Shown: piece after piece, positions 43,578-52,961 of the stretch
Numbering within the stretch: position 1 is the stretch's first letter
Layout: each line of letters begins with the position of its first letter
Assembly: GCF_024753565.1 (NCBI RefSeq)
Contig: NZ_JANTPT010000001.1
Location: 372,001-436,000, forward strand
Length of the DNA: 64,000 bases
Direction: 5' to 3'
From: Mechercharimyces sp. CAU 1602
Lineage (GTDB): Bacteria > Bacillota > Bacilli > Thermoactinomycetales > JANTPT01
The notes under the pieces: generated by a model
The model's input: the letters and a program-made list of their open reading frames with translations, nothing else
What the model was told of the DNA's origin: nothing
Databases searched by the model: none
Position numbers and translations under genes: made by a program

Positions 43578-44677
43578 CTCATGAAGGTATCCGCTGTGAA
43601 GGGTGTGGGGCGCTGCTGCAAACGAGTGATTCAGGAGCAAAGGGCTTTGCTCCTGAATCAGCGTTGAAGCGGGAACATCCTGTATGTAAGCGATGTTTTC
43701 GTATTCGCCATTATAACGATGTGGCACAGATTGAACAACGTCCTGACGATTATTTGAAAATCTTAGGTGGGATACGCTCTACGGATAGTTTAGTGGTGCA
43801 GGTGGTTGATCTGTTTGATTTTGCAGGCAGCTTTATCTCAGGAATACATCGTCATATTGGTGATAATCCACTTTTATTAATTGCGAATAAAGTAGACTTA
43901 TTTCCTAAGTCGATCAAACATGGAACGTTGAAAGAATGGGTACAACAAGCAGCCAAAGAGTGGGATGTGCACGCCATTGATGTGCTCTTAATTAGTGCAG
44001 ATAAAGGAATTGGCATTAATCGCGCAGTCGAAGCGATGGAAAAATATCGTGAAGGGCGCGATATTTATGTTGTGGGGACAACGAATACGGGTAAGTCTAC
44101 ATTTATCAATCGTCTCATCACTCATTTGAGTGAAGAGACTGATGAAATTATAACAACGTCACCCTATCCGGGAACCACGCTGGATACGATTCATATCCCG
44201 CTCGACGATGAACGGGAACTGGTGGACACTCCTGGAATAGTGAGAAGTGATCGCATGAGTGAATGGGTTCAGCCACAAGATTTGCGCATCATCACACCTC
44301 AGGGGGAGATGCGGCCCCGTATTTTTCAGCTTCGTGCGGAGCAAACGCTTTTTTGGGGTGGCTTGGCTCGTATTGACTATGTAGCAGGGGAGCGTCAACC
44401 ATTTACCTGTTACGTCTCCAATGATCTATATATTCACCGCACCAAGCTGGAAAATGCCGATGCACTATATCGGGCCCACTGTGGTGAAATGTTGTCTCCT
44501 CCGCATGATCGGGACTCGCTTCCACCGTTAAAACGGCATGTTATTCGGATTAGTGGTACAGAGAAGGAGGATATCGTCGTTCCTGGATTGGGATGGCTTA
44601 CTGTGAAGGAGCGAGCATCGATTCATATTTGGCTTCCAGAAGGGATTCCAGTCTTAACACGTCCAGCTATGATTTGA
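43574..44677 (+). CDS. yqeH: Ribosome biogenesis GTPase YqeH
   Basis: YqeH is needed for 30S subunit assembly. The 367-residue product has an N-terminal zinc finger (CEGCG ... CKRCFR) and the circularly permuted GTPase order: G4 NKVD, G5 ISAD, then G1 GTTNTGKST, then G3 DTPG, followed by a C-terminal RNA-binding-type domain. The start is GTG 43574, after GGGAGG, overlapping the yqeG stop. Confidence 0.95.
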   Translation: MTHEGIRCEGCGALLQTSDSGAKGFAPESALKREHPVCKRCFRIRHYNDVAQIEQRPDDYLKILGGIRSTDSLVVQVVDLFDFAGSFISGIHRHIGDNPLLLIANKVDLFPKSIKHGTLKEWVQQAAKEWDVHAIDVLLISADKGIGINRAVEAMEKYREGRDIYVVGTTNTGKSTFINRLITHLSEETDEIITTSPYPGTTLDTIHIPLDDERELVDTPGIVRSDRMSEWVQPQDLRIITPQGEMRPRIFQLRAEQTLFWGGLARIDYVAGERQPFTCYVSNDLYIHRTKLENADALYRAHCGEMLSPPHDRDSLPPLKRHVIRISGTEKEDIVVPGLGWLTVKERASIHIWLPEGIPVLTRPAMI

Positions 44678-44691
44678 GAGGAGGAGGATTC

Positions 44692-45576
44692 ATGTTGAAA
44701 GAGCACCTGTGGAGTAATCGAGAAGACATTACGGCAGAAACGAGGTTGGTCGCTCTTTTGGGTCACCCGGTGCGTCATTCCCACTCTCCTCTCATGATGA
44801 ATCATGCTTTTCGTATGCAGGGCTTAAACTACCGTTATCTTGCATTTGATGTTGCACCGGCCGAGTTAGAAGGAGCGGTTCATGGGTTAAAAAGCTTAGG
44901 CGCAGTAGGATGGAATGTCACTATACCACATAAAGTAGCTATGTGTTCATGGATGGATGAACTGGATGAGACGGCAGCGTGTATGGGAGCGGTTAACACG
45001 GTGGTGTGTCGAAATGGCAAGTGGATCGGTTATAACACAGATGGTGAGGGATATGTGCGCTCACTTGTTGCAAAGACAGGGATCTCCCTTAAGGGTCAAC
45101 GAGTCTTGATCCTGGGGGCTGGTGGTGCCGCTCGTGCAGTGGCACATGCGCTTGCATCCTACGGGATAGAGGCAATTACGATTGTAAATCGGACGAGAGC
45201 TAAGGCGGAAGAACTGCTGGATTCTCTTAGTGCACAACATCCGTCGGCACCGTTTTTATCCATCAAGTCTACACAAGAATTACAGCGGCTGGGACTGAGT
45301 GAGTATACTCTCTTAGTACAGACGACATCGGTAGGGATGGTTCCTCATAGCGATCAATCCCCTATAGATCCTGCTCTTCTCCATGATCGACTGGTGGTGA
45401 GCGACTTGATTTATAAACCCCATACCACTCCTTTGTTACAGGCGGCTAAACTAAAAGGTGCTCGTCTTCATCATGGTATAGGCATGTTGATTCATCAGGC
45501 TGCGTTGGCATACCACTTATGGACTGGAAAAGAGGCACCCTTAATAGAGATGGAAAAAGTGGTGTTGGAGTCATGA
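44692..45576 (+). CDS. aroE: Shikimate dehydrogenase
   Basis: AroE reduces 3-dehydroshikimate to shikimate with NADPH in aromatic amino acid synthesis. The 294-residue protein shows HSHSPLMMNHAF (substrate binding), NVTIPHK with the catalytic Lys, NTDGEGYV, and the Rossmann motif LGAGGAARAVAH with NRTRAKAEEL (NADP preference). The ATG at 44692 follows GGAGGAGG. It overlaps nadD by 4 bases. Confidence 0.96.
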   Translation: MLKEHLWSNREDITAETRLVALLGHPVRHSHSPLMMNHAFRMQGLNYRYLAFDVAPAELEGAVHGLKSLGAVGWNVTIPHKVAMCSWMDELDETAACMGAVNTVVCRNGKWIGYNTDGEGYVRSLVAKTGISLKGQRVLILGAGGAARAVAHALASYGIEAITIVNRTRAKAEELLDSLSAQHPSAPFLSIKSTQELQRLGLSEYTLLVQTTSVGMVPHSDQSPIDPALLHDRLVVSDLIYKPHTTPLLQAAKLKGARLHHGIGMLIHQAALAYHLWTGKEAPLIEMEKVVLES

Positions 45577-46163
45577 AGATTGGATTATTTGGTGGGACAT
45601 TTGATCCTATCCACATAGGTCATCTCATCATTGCGGACCAAACTCGTCAACAAATGGGATTGGACGAAATATGGCTCATTCCTGCTGGTGATCCCCCTCA
45701 TAAGAAAGAGCAAGAGGTGACGCCAGCATGGCATCGCTTGCGCATGGTAGAACTGGCTACCCAAGATCATCCATCTTTGTATGTGAAGGCGATAGAGGTG
45801 GAGCAAGCGGGGCGTTCCTATACAGTCAGAACGGTAGAAGCGCTGACCAAGCTGTATCCCCATCATGAGTTTTTTTTAATGGTGGGTGCAGATATGGTTA
45901 ATGACTTGTCATCTTGGTACAAAATAAAAGATATCATTCAAGTGGTTCACATATTGGGGATTGATCGTGCAGGGGTAACGATGGATGAAGAAAATATGCC
46001 GTCGTGGATTCGCGAAAAATTTACTCGTGTGCCGCTGGATGTTTCTGTTCATCTTTCTTCTACCTATCTGCGCAATCAAATTAAACGGGGGCGTTCTCTC
46101 CAATACTTGACCCCTGTCGGAGTCAGATTGTATGTAGAGGAGCATAAACTATATGAGACGTGA
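45573..46163 (+). CDS. nadD: Nicotinate-nucleotide adenylyltransferase
   Basis: It converts nicotinate mononucleotide to deamido-NAD. The 196-residue protein shows GLFGGTFDPIHIGHL with the nucleotidyltransferase HxGH motif and the C-terminal SSTYLRNQIKRG (ISSTxIR type). The RNA-binding gene yqeI, which lies between aroE and nadD in Bacillus subtilis, is absent here. Confidence 0.96.
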   Translation: MKIGLFGGTFDPIHIGHLIIADQTRQQMGLDEIWLIPAGDPPHKKEQEVTPAWHRLRMVELATQDHPSLYVKAIEVEQAGRSYTVRTVEALTKLYPHHEFFLMVGADMVNDLSSWYKIKDIIQVVHILGIDRAGVTMDEENMPSWIREKFTRVPLDVSVHLSSTYLRNQIKRGRSLQYLTPVGVRLYVEEHKLYET

Positions 46164-46752
46164 AAATTGGCACAAGATAGTAGAGGCGGCGTTGCCCCCC
46201 GCCCGCTGGCAACACACAGTGCGAGTACAGGAAACGGCAGTAAAGTTGGCGAAGAAAATAGGAATTGAATCCGAATATGCAATTCAGGCGGCATTGCTTC
46301 ATGACTACTGCAAGTATTGGTCGCGTAAAGAGCTTGCTACATGGATTACTCGATGTCATCTGCCGGTAGAATTACTCCAATTTCATAAAGAACTGTGGCA
46401 TGGTCCTGTTGGAGCCGAGGTGGCACGGGAACAATTTGGTGTAGAGGAAGTCGATGTTCTTAATGCCATCCGTTATCACACCTCGGGACGTCCTGGGATG
46501 TCGCTTTTGGAAAAAGTGATATTCTTAGCAGACTATATCGAACCCGGTCGTCGCTTTCCTGGAGTCGAAGAGGTGCGTGTGCAAGCTGAGGGCAGTTTAG
46601 ACCTAGCGGTGATGTCGGCGCTTCGAAACACGGTCCAATTTTTACTGCAGCAACAACAAAAGGTGTACCCGTTGACGCTACTAGCGTATAATGATCTCTA
46701 TGATCAACTGAGCGAGGATGAAAGAAAAAATTGTAAGGAGGAATCTCATTGA
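46153..46752 (+). CDS. yqeK: HD-domain Ap4A hydrolase / YqeK family phosphohydrolase
   Basis: The 199-residue protein has the HD metal-binding pattern: H in RWQHTVRV, HD in LLHDYCKY, His in HGPVGAEVA and RYHTS, and Asp in FLADYIEPGR. YqeK proteins cleave diadenosine tetraphosphate to ADP. It overlaps nadD by 11 bases and rsfS by 4. Confidence 0.93.
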   Translation: MRRENWHKIVEAALPPARWQHTVRVQETAVKLAKKIGIESEYAIQAALLHDYCKYWSRKELATWITRCHLPVELLQFHKELWHGPVGAEVAREQFGVEEVDVLNAIRYHTSGRPGMSLLEKVIFLADYIEPGRRFPGVEEVRVQAEGSLDLAVMSALRNTVQFLLQQQQKVYPLTLLAYNDLYDQLSEDERKNCKEESH

Positions 46753-47090
46753 ATCTAGTGGAATTAGCAAAAAAGGTGGCCGCAGCTGCCGAGGAGAAAA
46801 AAGCTCAGCGTGTTACCATCATGGATATTCGTGGGTTGTCAGTCGTCGCCGATTACTTTGTCATCTGTCAGGGAAATTCGGAAACCCAAGTGCAGGCGAT
46901 TGCAACTGCGATAAAGAAATACGCGCAGGAGGAGAACATCTTGTTCAAAGGAATCGAAGGGTATGACCAAGCGCGGTGGGTGCTGATCGATCTCGGTGAT
47001 GTCGTGGTTCATGTTTTCCACAAAGATGAGCGGGATTTCTATGGTTTGGAACGACTGTGGGGAGATGCCCAACACGTTCAAGTACAGTAA
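46749..47090 (+). CDS. rsfS: Ribosomal silencing factor RsfS
   Basis: RsfS binds ribosomal protein uL14 and blocks subunit joining when nutrients are low. The 113-residue protein shows the family features: VVADYFVICQGNS, then GYDQARWVLIDLGDVVVHVFH and FYGLERLW. It starts at TTG 46749, after AAGGAGG, and ends the operon. Confidence 0.95.
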   Translation: MNLVELAKKVAAAAEEKKAQRVTIMDIRGLSVVADYFVICQGNSETQVQAIATAIKKYAQEENILFKGIEGYDQARWVLIDLGDVVVHVFHKDERDFYGLERLWGDAQHVQVQ

Positions 47091-47122
47091 GACACATATG
47101 GGAAAAAAGTTTCAAAAAAACG

Positions 47123-47152
47123 TTGACATTCTCCTGGCAGATTGCATATAAT
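47123..47152 (+). promoter_or_regulatory. Promoter of the leuS T-box transcript
   Basis: TTGACA (47123-47128) and TATAAT (47147-47152), both perfect, with an 18-base spacer. Confidence 0.88.
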
Positions 47153-47164
47153 ACTGATTAAAAT

Positions 47165-47426
47165 CAAGAACGCACAGCTATGATGAGGAGTAGTAGGGAA
47201 GAATAATCTGCTCAGAGAGTCGGTGTTTGCTGGAAGCCGATCAGATTGTTTTCGTGAACTCGCCTTTATCGCTCCAAAGGGGAAGACAAGTACTCTTTGG
47301 CGTCTCATCGGCGTTAACGATGCTTCAAGGGACATCAGGAATTCTTCTGATGTAACCAGGGTGGTACCGCGGGAGTTGTGAATTCAACCTCTCGTCCCTA
47401 GCTATAAGCTGGGGGCGGGAGGTTTT
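47165..47426 (+). promoter_or_regulatory. Leucine T-box riboswitch upstream of leuS
   Basis: The leader has the conserved T-box AGGGTGGTACCGCGG (47358-47372), which pairs with the acceptor end of uncharged tRNA. A terminator stem runs from AACCTCTCGTCCC to GGGGGCGGGAGGTT (47386-47424). The specifier codon is best read as CTC at 47259-47261 in GAACTCGCC, matching tRNA-Leu and the gene downstream. Uncharged tRNA-Leu would favour the antiterminator and switch leuS on. Confidence 0.93.
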
Positions 47427-47449
47427 ACTATTTTGTTGAGGTGAATAGG

Positions 47450-49900
47450 ATGCAGAAGTATCAAGCAAATGAAATCGAACCTAAATGGCAACAAGCATGG
47501 GCCGAGCACAAAGTGGACCGCACCGATGATGAGGCGGTAAAACCAAAGTATTATGCATTAGAGCAGTTCCCATATCCATCTGGAGAAGGACTACATATGG
47601 GGCATGTGCGCGTCTATTCTATTGGAGATGTGGTTGCTCGTTTCAAACGAATGCGGGGCTATGAAGTTCTTCATCCGATGGGAGCAGATGCGTTTGGGTT
47701 GCCGGCGGAAAATGCAGCTATTAAGCGTGGTGTTGATCCAGGTGAGTGGACTCGTGCCAATATGGAGAAGATTAAGCGGGAGCAGAAACTTCTAGGAGTA
47801 TCTTACGACTGGGATCGTTATGTGGGGACATGCGAGCCGGATTATTACCGTTTTACTCAATGGTTGTTTCTCCTGTTTTATGAGCGTGGATTAGCCTATC
47901 GTAAAAAAGCGGCGGTAAACTGGTGTCCTACCTGTAGTACGGTCTTAGCCAACGAACAGGTGGAGAACGGCCTGTGTTGGCGTTGCGATAGCGAAGTGAC
48001 GAAGAAAGAATTGGAGCAGTGGTTCCTGCGGATTACAGAGTATGCAGATGGGTTATTGGAGGGGTTAGATCGACTGCCCAAATGGCCGGAGCGCATCAAG
48101 AGCATGCAACGAAATTGGATCGGGAGAAGTGAAGGTGCGATGGTCGACTTCTTCCTGCCGCAATTACAAACGTCCATTTCAGTCTTTACCACCCGTCCAG
48201 ATACGTTATACGGCTCCTCCTATGTGGTACTTGCACCTGAGCACCCTGAGCTAAAGGCACTGATTGCGGGTAAACCAAACGAAGAACAAATCCTCTCTTT
48301 TGTAGAAGAGATGAAGCGGGCGACTGATATTGAACGGACATCAGGCGATAATGATAAAGTGGGGTATGATACAGGGGCAGTGGCGGTTCACCCGCTCACA
48401 GGGGCGGAAATTCCAGTCTGGGTGGCCAATTATGTCTTAGGCGACTATGGTACCGGTGCTGTGATGGGAGTTCCGGCACATGATGAGCGTGACTATCAAT
48501 TTGCTCATAAGTATGGACTCCCGATCCGACAAGTGATTCAGCCAAGAACAGAGGAGGAGATAGAGGGAGCATACACAGCGAGTGGCACGTTAATCAACTC
48601 AGGAAGCTTCAATGGATTAGACAGTGATCAAGCGATTACTGCTATCTCTGAGCACCTGCAAGAGCAAGGAAAAGGCGGCCCGCATACCGATTACCGCTTG
48701 CGTGACTGGTTGGTATCACGCCAACGGTATTGGGGTTGTCCCATTCCATTTGTCTATTGTGATGCTTGTGGTACGGTGCCCGTTCCGAAAGAAGAGCTAC
48801 CTGTTATGTTGCCCCAAGATGTGGTGTTTGATGGCAAGAGCAACCCATTAGCCACTTCAGCTTCTTTTGTGGAGACCCGTTGTCCAAGTTGTAATGGTAA
48901 AGCGCGGCGGGAAACCGATACGATGGATACCTTTATGGATTCATCATGGTATTTCCTACGCTATACCGATCCACATAATGATCAACTTCCATTCGATCCA
49001 GCAAAAGCGAATCGTTGGATGGGGGTCGATCAATATATTGGTGGGATCGAACATGCTGTGTTGCATCTTCTCTACTCGCGCTTCTTTATGAAAGTACTGT
49101 ATGATGCAGGAATGGTGGGAGCAGACGAACCGTTTAAAAGTTTATTGCCACAGGGAATGGTGAACAAAGACGGGGCCAAAATGTCTAAATCAAAGGGCAA
49201 TGTTGTCGGTCCATTGGAGATTATTGAACGTTATGGTGCAGATACCGCCCGTCTCTTCATCTTATTCGCAGCTCCTCCTGAGCGGGATATGGAATGGAGC
49301 GATGCGGGTGTAGAGGGAAGCTATCGCTTTATAAATCGGGTATGGCGGATGGTGGAGCAGCATCATTCTCTCTTCCAGGGGACTCGCTCGCATCCTGTAC
49401 TGACAGATAAAGCTGCTCAGTCTTTACACCGCTTAACGCATCAGTCGATCAAAAAGGTGACGGATGATATCGAAGAGCGTGATCAGTATAACACTGCGGT
49501 TAGTGCCATTATGGAATTGGTAAACGCCATCTACCTCTATCCTGAAGAGGCGGATCGAGGGACATTGGCAGATGCAATTGAAAGCACGTTGCTGTTGCTC
49601 GCACCATTTGTGCCTCATGTTACAGAGGAGATGTGGAGTAGACTGGGGCATACCACCAGTATTCATAAAGAGAGCTGGCCTTCTTTTGACCCTACAGCCT
49701 TGGTTCAAAATGAAGTGGAATTAGCAGTGCAAGTGAATGGAAAAGTGAGAAGTAAAGTAGTCGTTGCTAAAGAGGCGAGTCAGGAAGAGATCGAAAAGAG
49801 GGTTCTCGCCGATGAGCGGGTGCAAGCACAAGTGGAACATAAAACGATTCGCAAAGTAATTGTCATCCCGGGTAAGTTGGTTAATATTGTAGCGAAGTGA
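47450..49900 (+). CDS. leuS: Leucyl-tRNA synthetase
   Basis: The 816-residue class I synthetase shows the HIGH-equivalent (YPSGEGLHMGHVRVY), the zinc-binding CPTC...CWRC region, the editing domain (FTTRPDTLYG ... GYDTGAVAVHP) and KMSKS (AKMSKSKGNVV). The start is ATG 47450 after GAGGTG; a GTG nine bases upstream overlaps that site. It is controlled by the T-box just upstream. Confidence 0.97.
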   Translation: MQKYQANEIEPKWQQAWAEHKVDRTDDEAVKPKYYALEQFPYPSGEGLHMGHVRVYSIGDVVARFKRMRGYEVLHPMGADAFGLPAENAAIKRGVDPGEWTRANMEKIKREQKLLGVSYDWDRYVGTCEPDYYRFTQWLFLLFYERGLAYRKKAAVNWCPTCSTVLANEQVENGLCWRCDSEVTKKELEQWFLRITEYADGLLEGLDRLPKWPERIKSMQRNWIGRSEGAMVDFFLPQLQTSISVFTTRPDTLYGSSYVVLAPEHPELKALIAGKPNEEQILSFVEEMKRATDIERTSGDNDKVGYDTGAVAVHPLTGAEIPVWVANYVLGDYGTGAVMGVPAHDERDYQFAHKYGLPIRQVIQPRTEEEIEGAYTASGTLINSGSFNGLDSDQAITAISEHLQEQGKGGPHTDYRLRDWLVSRQRYWGCPIPFVYCDACGTVPVPKEELPVMLPQDVVFDGKSNPLATSASFVETRCPSCNGKARRETDTMDTFMDSSWYFLRYTDPHNDQLPFDPAKANRWMGVDQYIGGIEHAVLHLLYSRFFMKVLYDAGMVGADEPFKSLLPQGMVNKDGAKMSKSKGNVVGPLEIIERYGADTARLFILFAAPPERDMEWSDAGVEGSYRFINRVWRMVEQHHSLFQGTRSHPVLTDKAAQSLHRLTHQSIKKVTDDIEERDQYNTAVSAIMELVNAIYLYPEEADRGTLADAIESTLLLLAPFVPHVTEEMWSRLGHTTSIHKESWPSFDPTALVQNEVELAVQVNGKVRSKVVVAKEASQEEIEKRVLADERVQAQVEHKTIRKVIVIPGKLVNIVAK

Positions 49901-49914
49901 TGAGTTAGAGGGGG

Positions 49915-49941
49915 AGAGGGCGATACAGCCCTCTTCTTTTT
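49915..49941 (+). terminator. Terminator of leuS
   Basis: AGAGGGC (49915-49921) pairs with GCCCTCT (49928-49934), followed by TCTTTTTTT. Confidence 0.85.
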
Positions 49942-50012
49942 TTGTATAGAGAAACCAAATAAGACGCAGGATAGATGAAGAATGGATCTCGCTTTAGAAG
50001 GGGGGAGTAGCG

Positions 50013-50174
50013 ATGAAGAAGAAAAATGGTCAGTATATAGAGGATCAAATGCCCTCTGTAGGAAGTAGTAAGGCACGCGATGATCAGTTGGCTCAGAAAG
50101 GAGAACCTTTAGGTTCTGCAGTTGAAGCCAATCAAGAAAAGAAAAGAACAGGCGTAAACCGACCCGCAACCTAA
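50013..50174 (+). CDS. Small hydrophilic protein
   Basis: A 53-residue, highly charged protein starting at ATG 50013 after AAGGGGGGAG. It has no hydrophobic stretch. The composition (Lys, Glu, Gln, Ala, little aromatic) is like small spore-associated proteins, but no family was recognised. Confidence 0.55.
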   Translation: MKKKNGQYIEDQMPSVGSSKARDDQLAQKGEPLGSAVEANQEKKRTGVNRPAT

Positions 50175-50277
50175 AAAGGTTAAGAGGATAAAGGATTATC
50201 ATATTAAAGGAAATATCCCTTGTTTGTTGAAGGAATTATATAGAGTCGATGTAGAAATAGTGAAAGCAAAATAATAA

Positions 50278-50303
50278 ATGCAGGTGGGGAATCCCGCCTG
50301 CAT
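50278..50303 (-). terminator. Terminator of comER
   Basis: ATGCAGGTGGG pairs with CCCGCCTGCAT (one G-U) around GAAT; on the - strand it is followed by TTATTATTTTG. Confidence 0.65.
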
Positions 50304-50338
50304 CTTCACGATTACGTATTTTACTCCTGTACGGTGGG

Positions 50339-51175
50339 TTACTGTTCAACGTGCATTTTTTCAAACATTGCTTTTACTTCCGATATATCTTGACCATATT
50401 TCTTATGAGTGATGTGAAAGAGATCACGAAAAACAGGAACAAACTGAGATTCTAAGCGTTTCAATCCCTCTTTTGTAATCCCGCCAGGGACGGCGACGCG
50501 CTTCTCCAAGCCTTTAAGTGAAAATTTCCCCTGTGCTAACAGTGTCCCCACACCGGATGCCATATGAATGACGAGCGGAGTAGCCACTTCGCGTGGCAGT
50601 CCGGTTTCTTTGACGGCGGCTTCAATCAACTGCTGAAAGATATTAGAAATGAAGGCGGGTGCACATGAAGCCAGGTCTGAAGCGATACGCGTATAATTTT
50701 CATCTACTGGCAGCGGAGTGCTAATTTTAGACATGAGATTGTGTAAAAAGATCTCATCTGCCTCCGTTAAGCGTGTGCCCGGAATATAAAGCGATGCTCC
50801 ACTTAAACCTGCATGTGTAATGCTTGGAATTACTTTAGCGATTTTTGCCCTCAAATATTTTTCTAAATCTTCTATTAATACAGGACTGGTAATGGAGATC
50901 ACCATTTGTGCAGGTTGGATGTAGGAATGAATTTCTTCAATCACAGTTCGATATTCTTTTGGTTTGATGCAGAGAAATAGACAAGGACATTGTTGAGATA
51001 TTTGTGCGTTACTACTGGCCATCTGAATACCTGGATGTGCTTCCACTAATTTGTGTGCTTTTGCTGGAGTCCGATTATATACCATGATTTCGGACGGTTG
51101 GAGGGCTTCTGCTTCAATGAAGGATTCAACTAACATTGTTCCCATGCTTCCCGTCCCAATAAACCCTATATTCAT
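50339..51175 (-). CDS. comER: ComER, pyrroline-5-carboxylate reductase-like protein
   Basis: The 278-residue protein has a Rossmann start (GFIGTGSMGTMLVE) and the C-terminal P5C reductase helical domain (GVGTLLAQGKFS, VAVPGGITKEGL). In Bacillus subtilis comER is divergent from comEA, the same layout as here, and influences competence and sporulation. The start is ATG 51175 after CAAGGAGG. Confidence 0.9.
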   Translation of the reverse strand: MNIGFIGTGSMGTMLVESFIEAEALQPSEIMVYNRTPAKAHKLVEAHPGIQMASSNAQISQQCPCLFLCIKPKEYRTVIEEIHSYIQPAQMVISITSPVLIEDLEKYLRAKIAKVIPSITHAGLSGASLYIPGTRLTEADEIFLHNLMSKISTPLPVDENYTRIASDLASCAPAFISNIFQQLIEAAVKETGLPREVATPLVIHMASGVGTLLAQGKFSLKGLEKRVAVPGGITKEGLKRLESQFVPVFRDLFHITHKKYGQDISEVKAMFEKMHVEQ

Positions 51176-51296
51176 GGGTACTTTTACCTCCTTGAGGTGG
51201 TTTTGTTATGTGATATGCTACGTTACTCTCTGTCTATATGTACGCATAAGAAAAGGGAATTATGATTGGATACTGTAGAGAAGGGGAGAAGCAAAA

Positions 51297-51935
51297 ATGC
51301 TACCAGGTGAGTGGACTCCGAGGGAACGATGGATGGCAGGTACCATCGGGTTATTGATTATAGTGATAGCAGGCTTAGTCATATATGTTGGATGGTTTGA
51401 AGATGGCCAGAAAGAGGATGCACCAGAATACCTCCCGATTGCTCAATCTGCTGAAGTAAAAGAGAAAGTGGACACACCGGAAGTAACTGAGGAAAAATCG
51501 ACGGTGGTAATAGATGTGAAAGGAGCGGTGAAACATCCAGGAGTGCTTCAGTTAGAAAATGATGCCCGTGTAGAAGATGCCATCGCTAAAGCAGGTGGAC
51601 TTTCTTCGGGAGCAGATATTTCCCGCATCAACCGAGCCCAGCCACTTACAGATGGGATGGTAGTATATATTCCAACGGAAGGAGAAGAGCTTCCCACCTC
51701 GTATTCTCAACAAGCGGGGAAAGAAGGAAGTGCAGAGGGTGACAAAGTAAATCTAAATCGTGCCAGTGCAGATGAGTTAGAGCGAATTCCGGGAATTGGG
51801 CCGACGAAAGCAGCAGCCATCATTGCTTATCGCAGTGAACATGGTTTGTTTTCCACGATAGATGAGATAAAGGAAGTCAGCGGAATTGGTGAGAAAACAG
51901 TGGAGCAAATTCGTCCCTACATTACTGTCCCGTGA
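51297..51935 (+). CDS. comEA: Competence protein ComEA (DNA receptor)
   Basis: ComEA binds incoming DNA outside the membrane during transformation. The 212-residue product has one N-terminal membrane anchor (LLIIVIAGLVIYVGW), a spacer, a SLBB-like domain (VVIDVKGAVKHPGVLQL) and a C-terminal double helix-hairpin-helix (VNLNRASADELERIPGIGPTKA). The start is ATG 51297 after AAGGGGAG. The gene that should follow (comEC) is not here: a convergent gene overlaps its end. Confidence 0.93.
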   Translation: MLPGEWTPRERWMAGTIGLLIIVIAGLVIYVGWFEDGQKEDAPEYLPIAQSAEVKEKVDTPEVTEEKSTVVIDVKGAVKHPGVLQLENDARVEDAIAKAGGLSSGADISRINRAQPLTDGMVVYIPTEGEELPTSYSQQAGKEGSAEGDKVNLNRASADELERIPGIGPTKAAAIIAYRSEHGLFSTIDEIKEVSGIGEKTVEQIRPYITVP

Positions 51936-52353
51936 AGCTACTTGAAGTTGTGGAGGGTGAAAGCGGGGTGTGTCGCAAGAGAAATGGTTTTAACTGAGTT
52001 AATGTTTGTTTCCAATATTGATTCTCTTGTGGCGTGCGATATTGAACCACTTGCTCATTTTGCATACATAACCATGACCATAAACCTTCTTGATTTAACG
52101 TATCTCCTTTTGCTTGCGCGGTAAAGACAGACCATAGTTTGTTATAGATCGCTACACAAAGACCAATTTGCACAGTCTCTTCTGACTCAAGCTGATAGAT
52201 CAGTGGTGCTAGCACTTTGCGAATCCCTGTCCAGGTTAAAATCACTTGGTCCTCTTTCGGAGAGAGTGCAGATAAAAGACTATTCTCCCGAGGGGTGGAT
52301 CTTCCTGATTGGGATAACCCTTGAACTACTGATGTGTCCTTCACTTGGCTCAT
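51922..52353 (-). CDS. Hypothetical protein
   Basis: A 143-residue soluble protein with a helical middle (VQIGLCVAIYNKLWSVFTA) and a Ser/Thr-rich C-terminus. The start is ATG 52353 after GGGAGG. Its 3' end overlaps comEA by 14 bases. No family recognised. Confidence 0.5.
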   Translation of the reverse strand: MSQVKDTSVVQGLSQSGRSTPRENSLLSALSPKEDQVILTWTGIRKVLAPLIYQLESEETVQIGLCVAIYNKLWSVFTAQAKGDTLNQEGLWSWLCMQNEQVVQYRTPQENQYWKQTLTQLKPFLLRHTPLSPSTTSSSFTGQ

Positions 52354-52359
52354 AGCCGC

Positions 52360-52961
52360 CTCCCACAATAGTGATGATCTTGACCAGACATGAACACGTT
52401 CAGAGTATATGAACTCATTTTCTTTTCGATTCGTGATAACACGTCTTAAATCCTTCTAGTGATGAGTGGAAGAGCACGTATTGTGGGAGAGTGTCAATCT
52501 AATTTTTGGTCAGGTGTATAATGGTAACTAGTATCTGTGTATAACTACTCTTTCCTTTAATATAGAAGTAAGCGATGAGGATTCTTTAGGACTTGTCAAT
52601 CCTCATCGCTGTATAAACCTCGAGCCCCTTCACTCTGGGGTATTTTCAACTGGATTATATTATTGATTACTACTATATTTATAATCGGAGGTTATGTTGA
52701 GGGGAATATTATTGAACTGGAAGCCGTTATATACATTATTGCTGGTATAGGAAGCATGATCATTCAAATCATTGGATGGATATATATATTCATCTTAAAG
52801 AAGATCATACATAAAAGGAAAAGGTAAAGGGATGACTACCTCTTTATATCTTCTAGTGTTGCCTATGACCTTTACTTAGCAACTTTTTTGGCTGTCTAGA
52901 TTTCGTAATCTATATATAGAGGATGCCCGGTGTACAAATGAGGCATCCTCATAGCACTTCT
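52360..52961. other. 600-base intergenic region
   Basis: Contains an 11-bp inverted repeat 108 bases apart (CTCCCACAATA at 52360-52370, complement at 52479-52489). It also has a 13-bp hairpin (52571-52583 with 52598-52610) and a short hydrophobic reading frame at 52,663. The A/T-rich remainder has promoter-like patches. It could be the scar of a lost element. Confidence 0.4.
52663..52827 (+). CDS. Possible small membrane protein or gene remnant
   Basis: From TTG 52663 a 54-residue frame gives two hydrophobic segments and a basic tail (KKIIHKRKR). No ribosome binding site precedes it, and the frame stays open further upstream. It may be the 3' remnant of a longer membrane protein gene. Confidence 0.22.
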   Translation: MITTIFIIGGYVEGNIIELEAVIYIIAGIGSMIIQIIGWIYIFILKKIIHKRKR

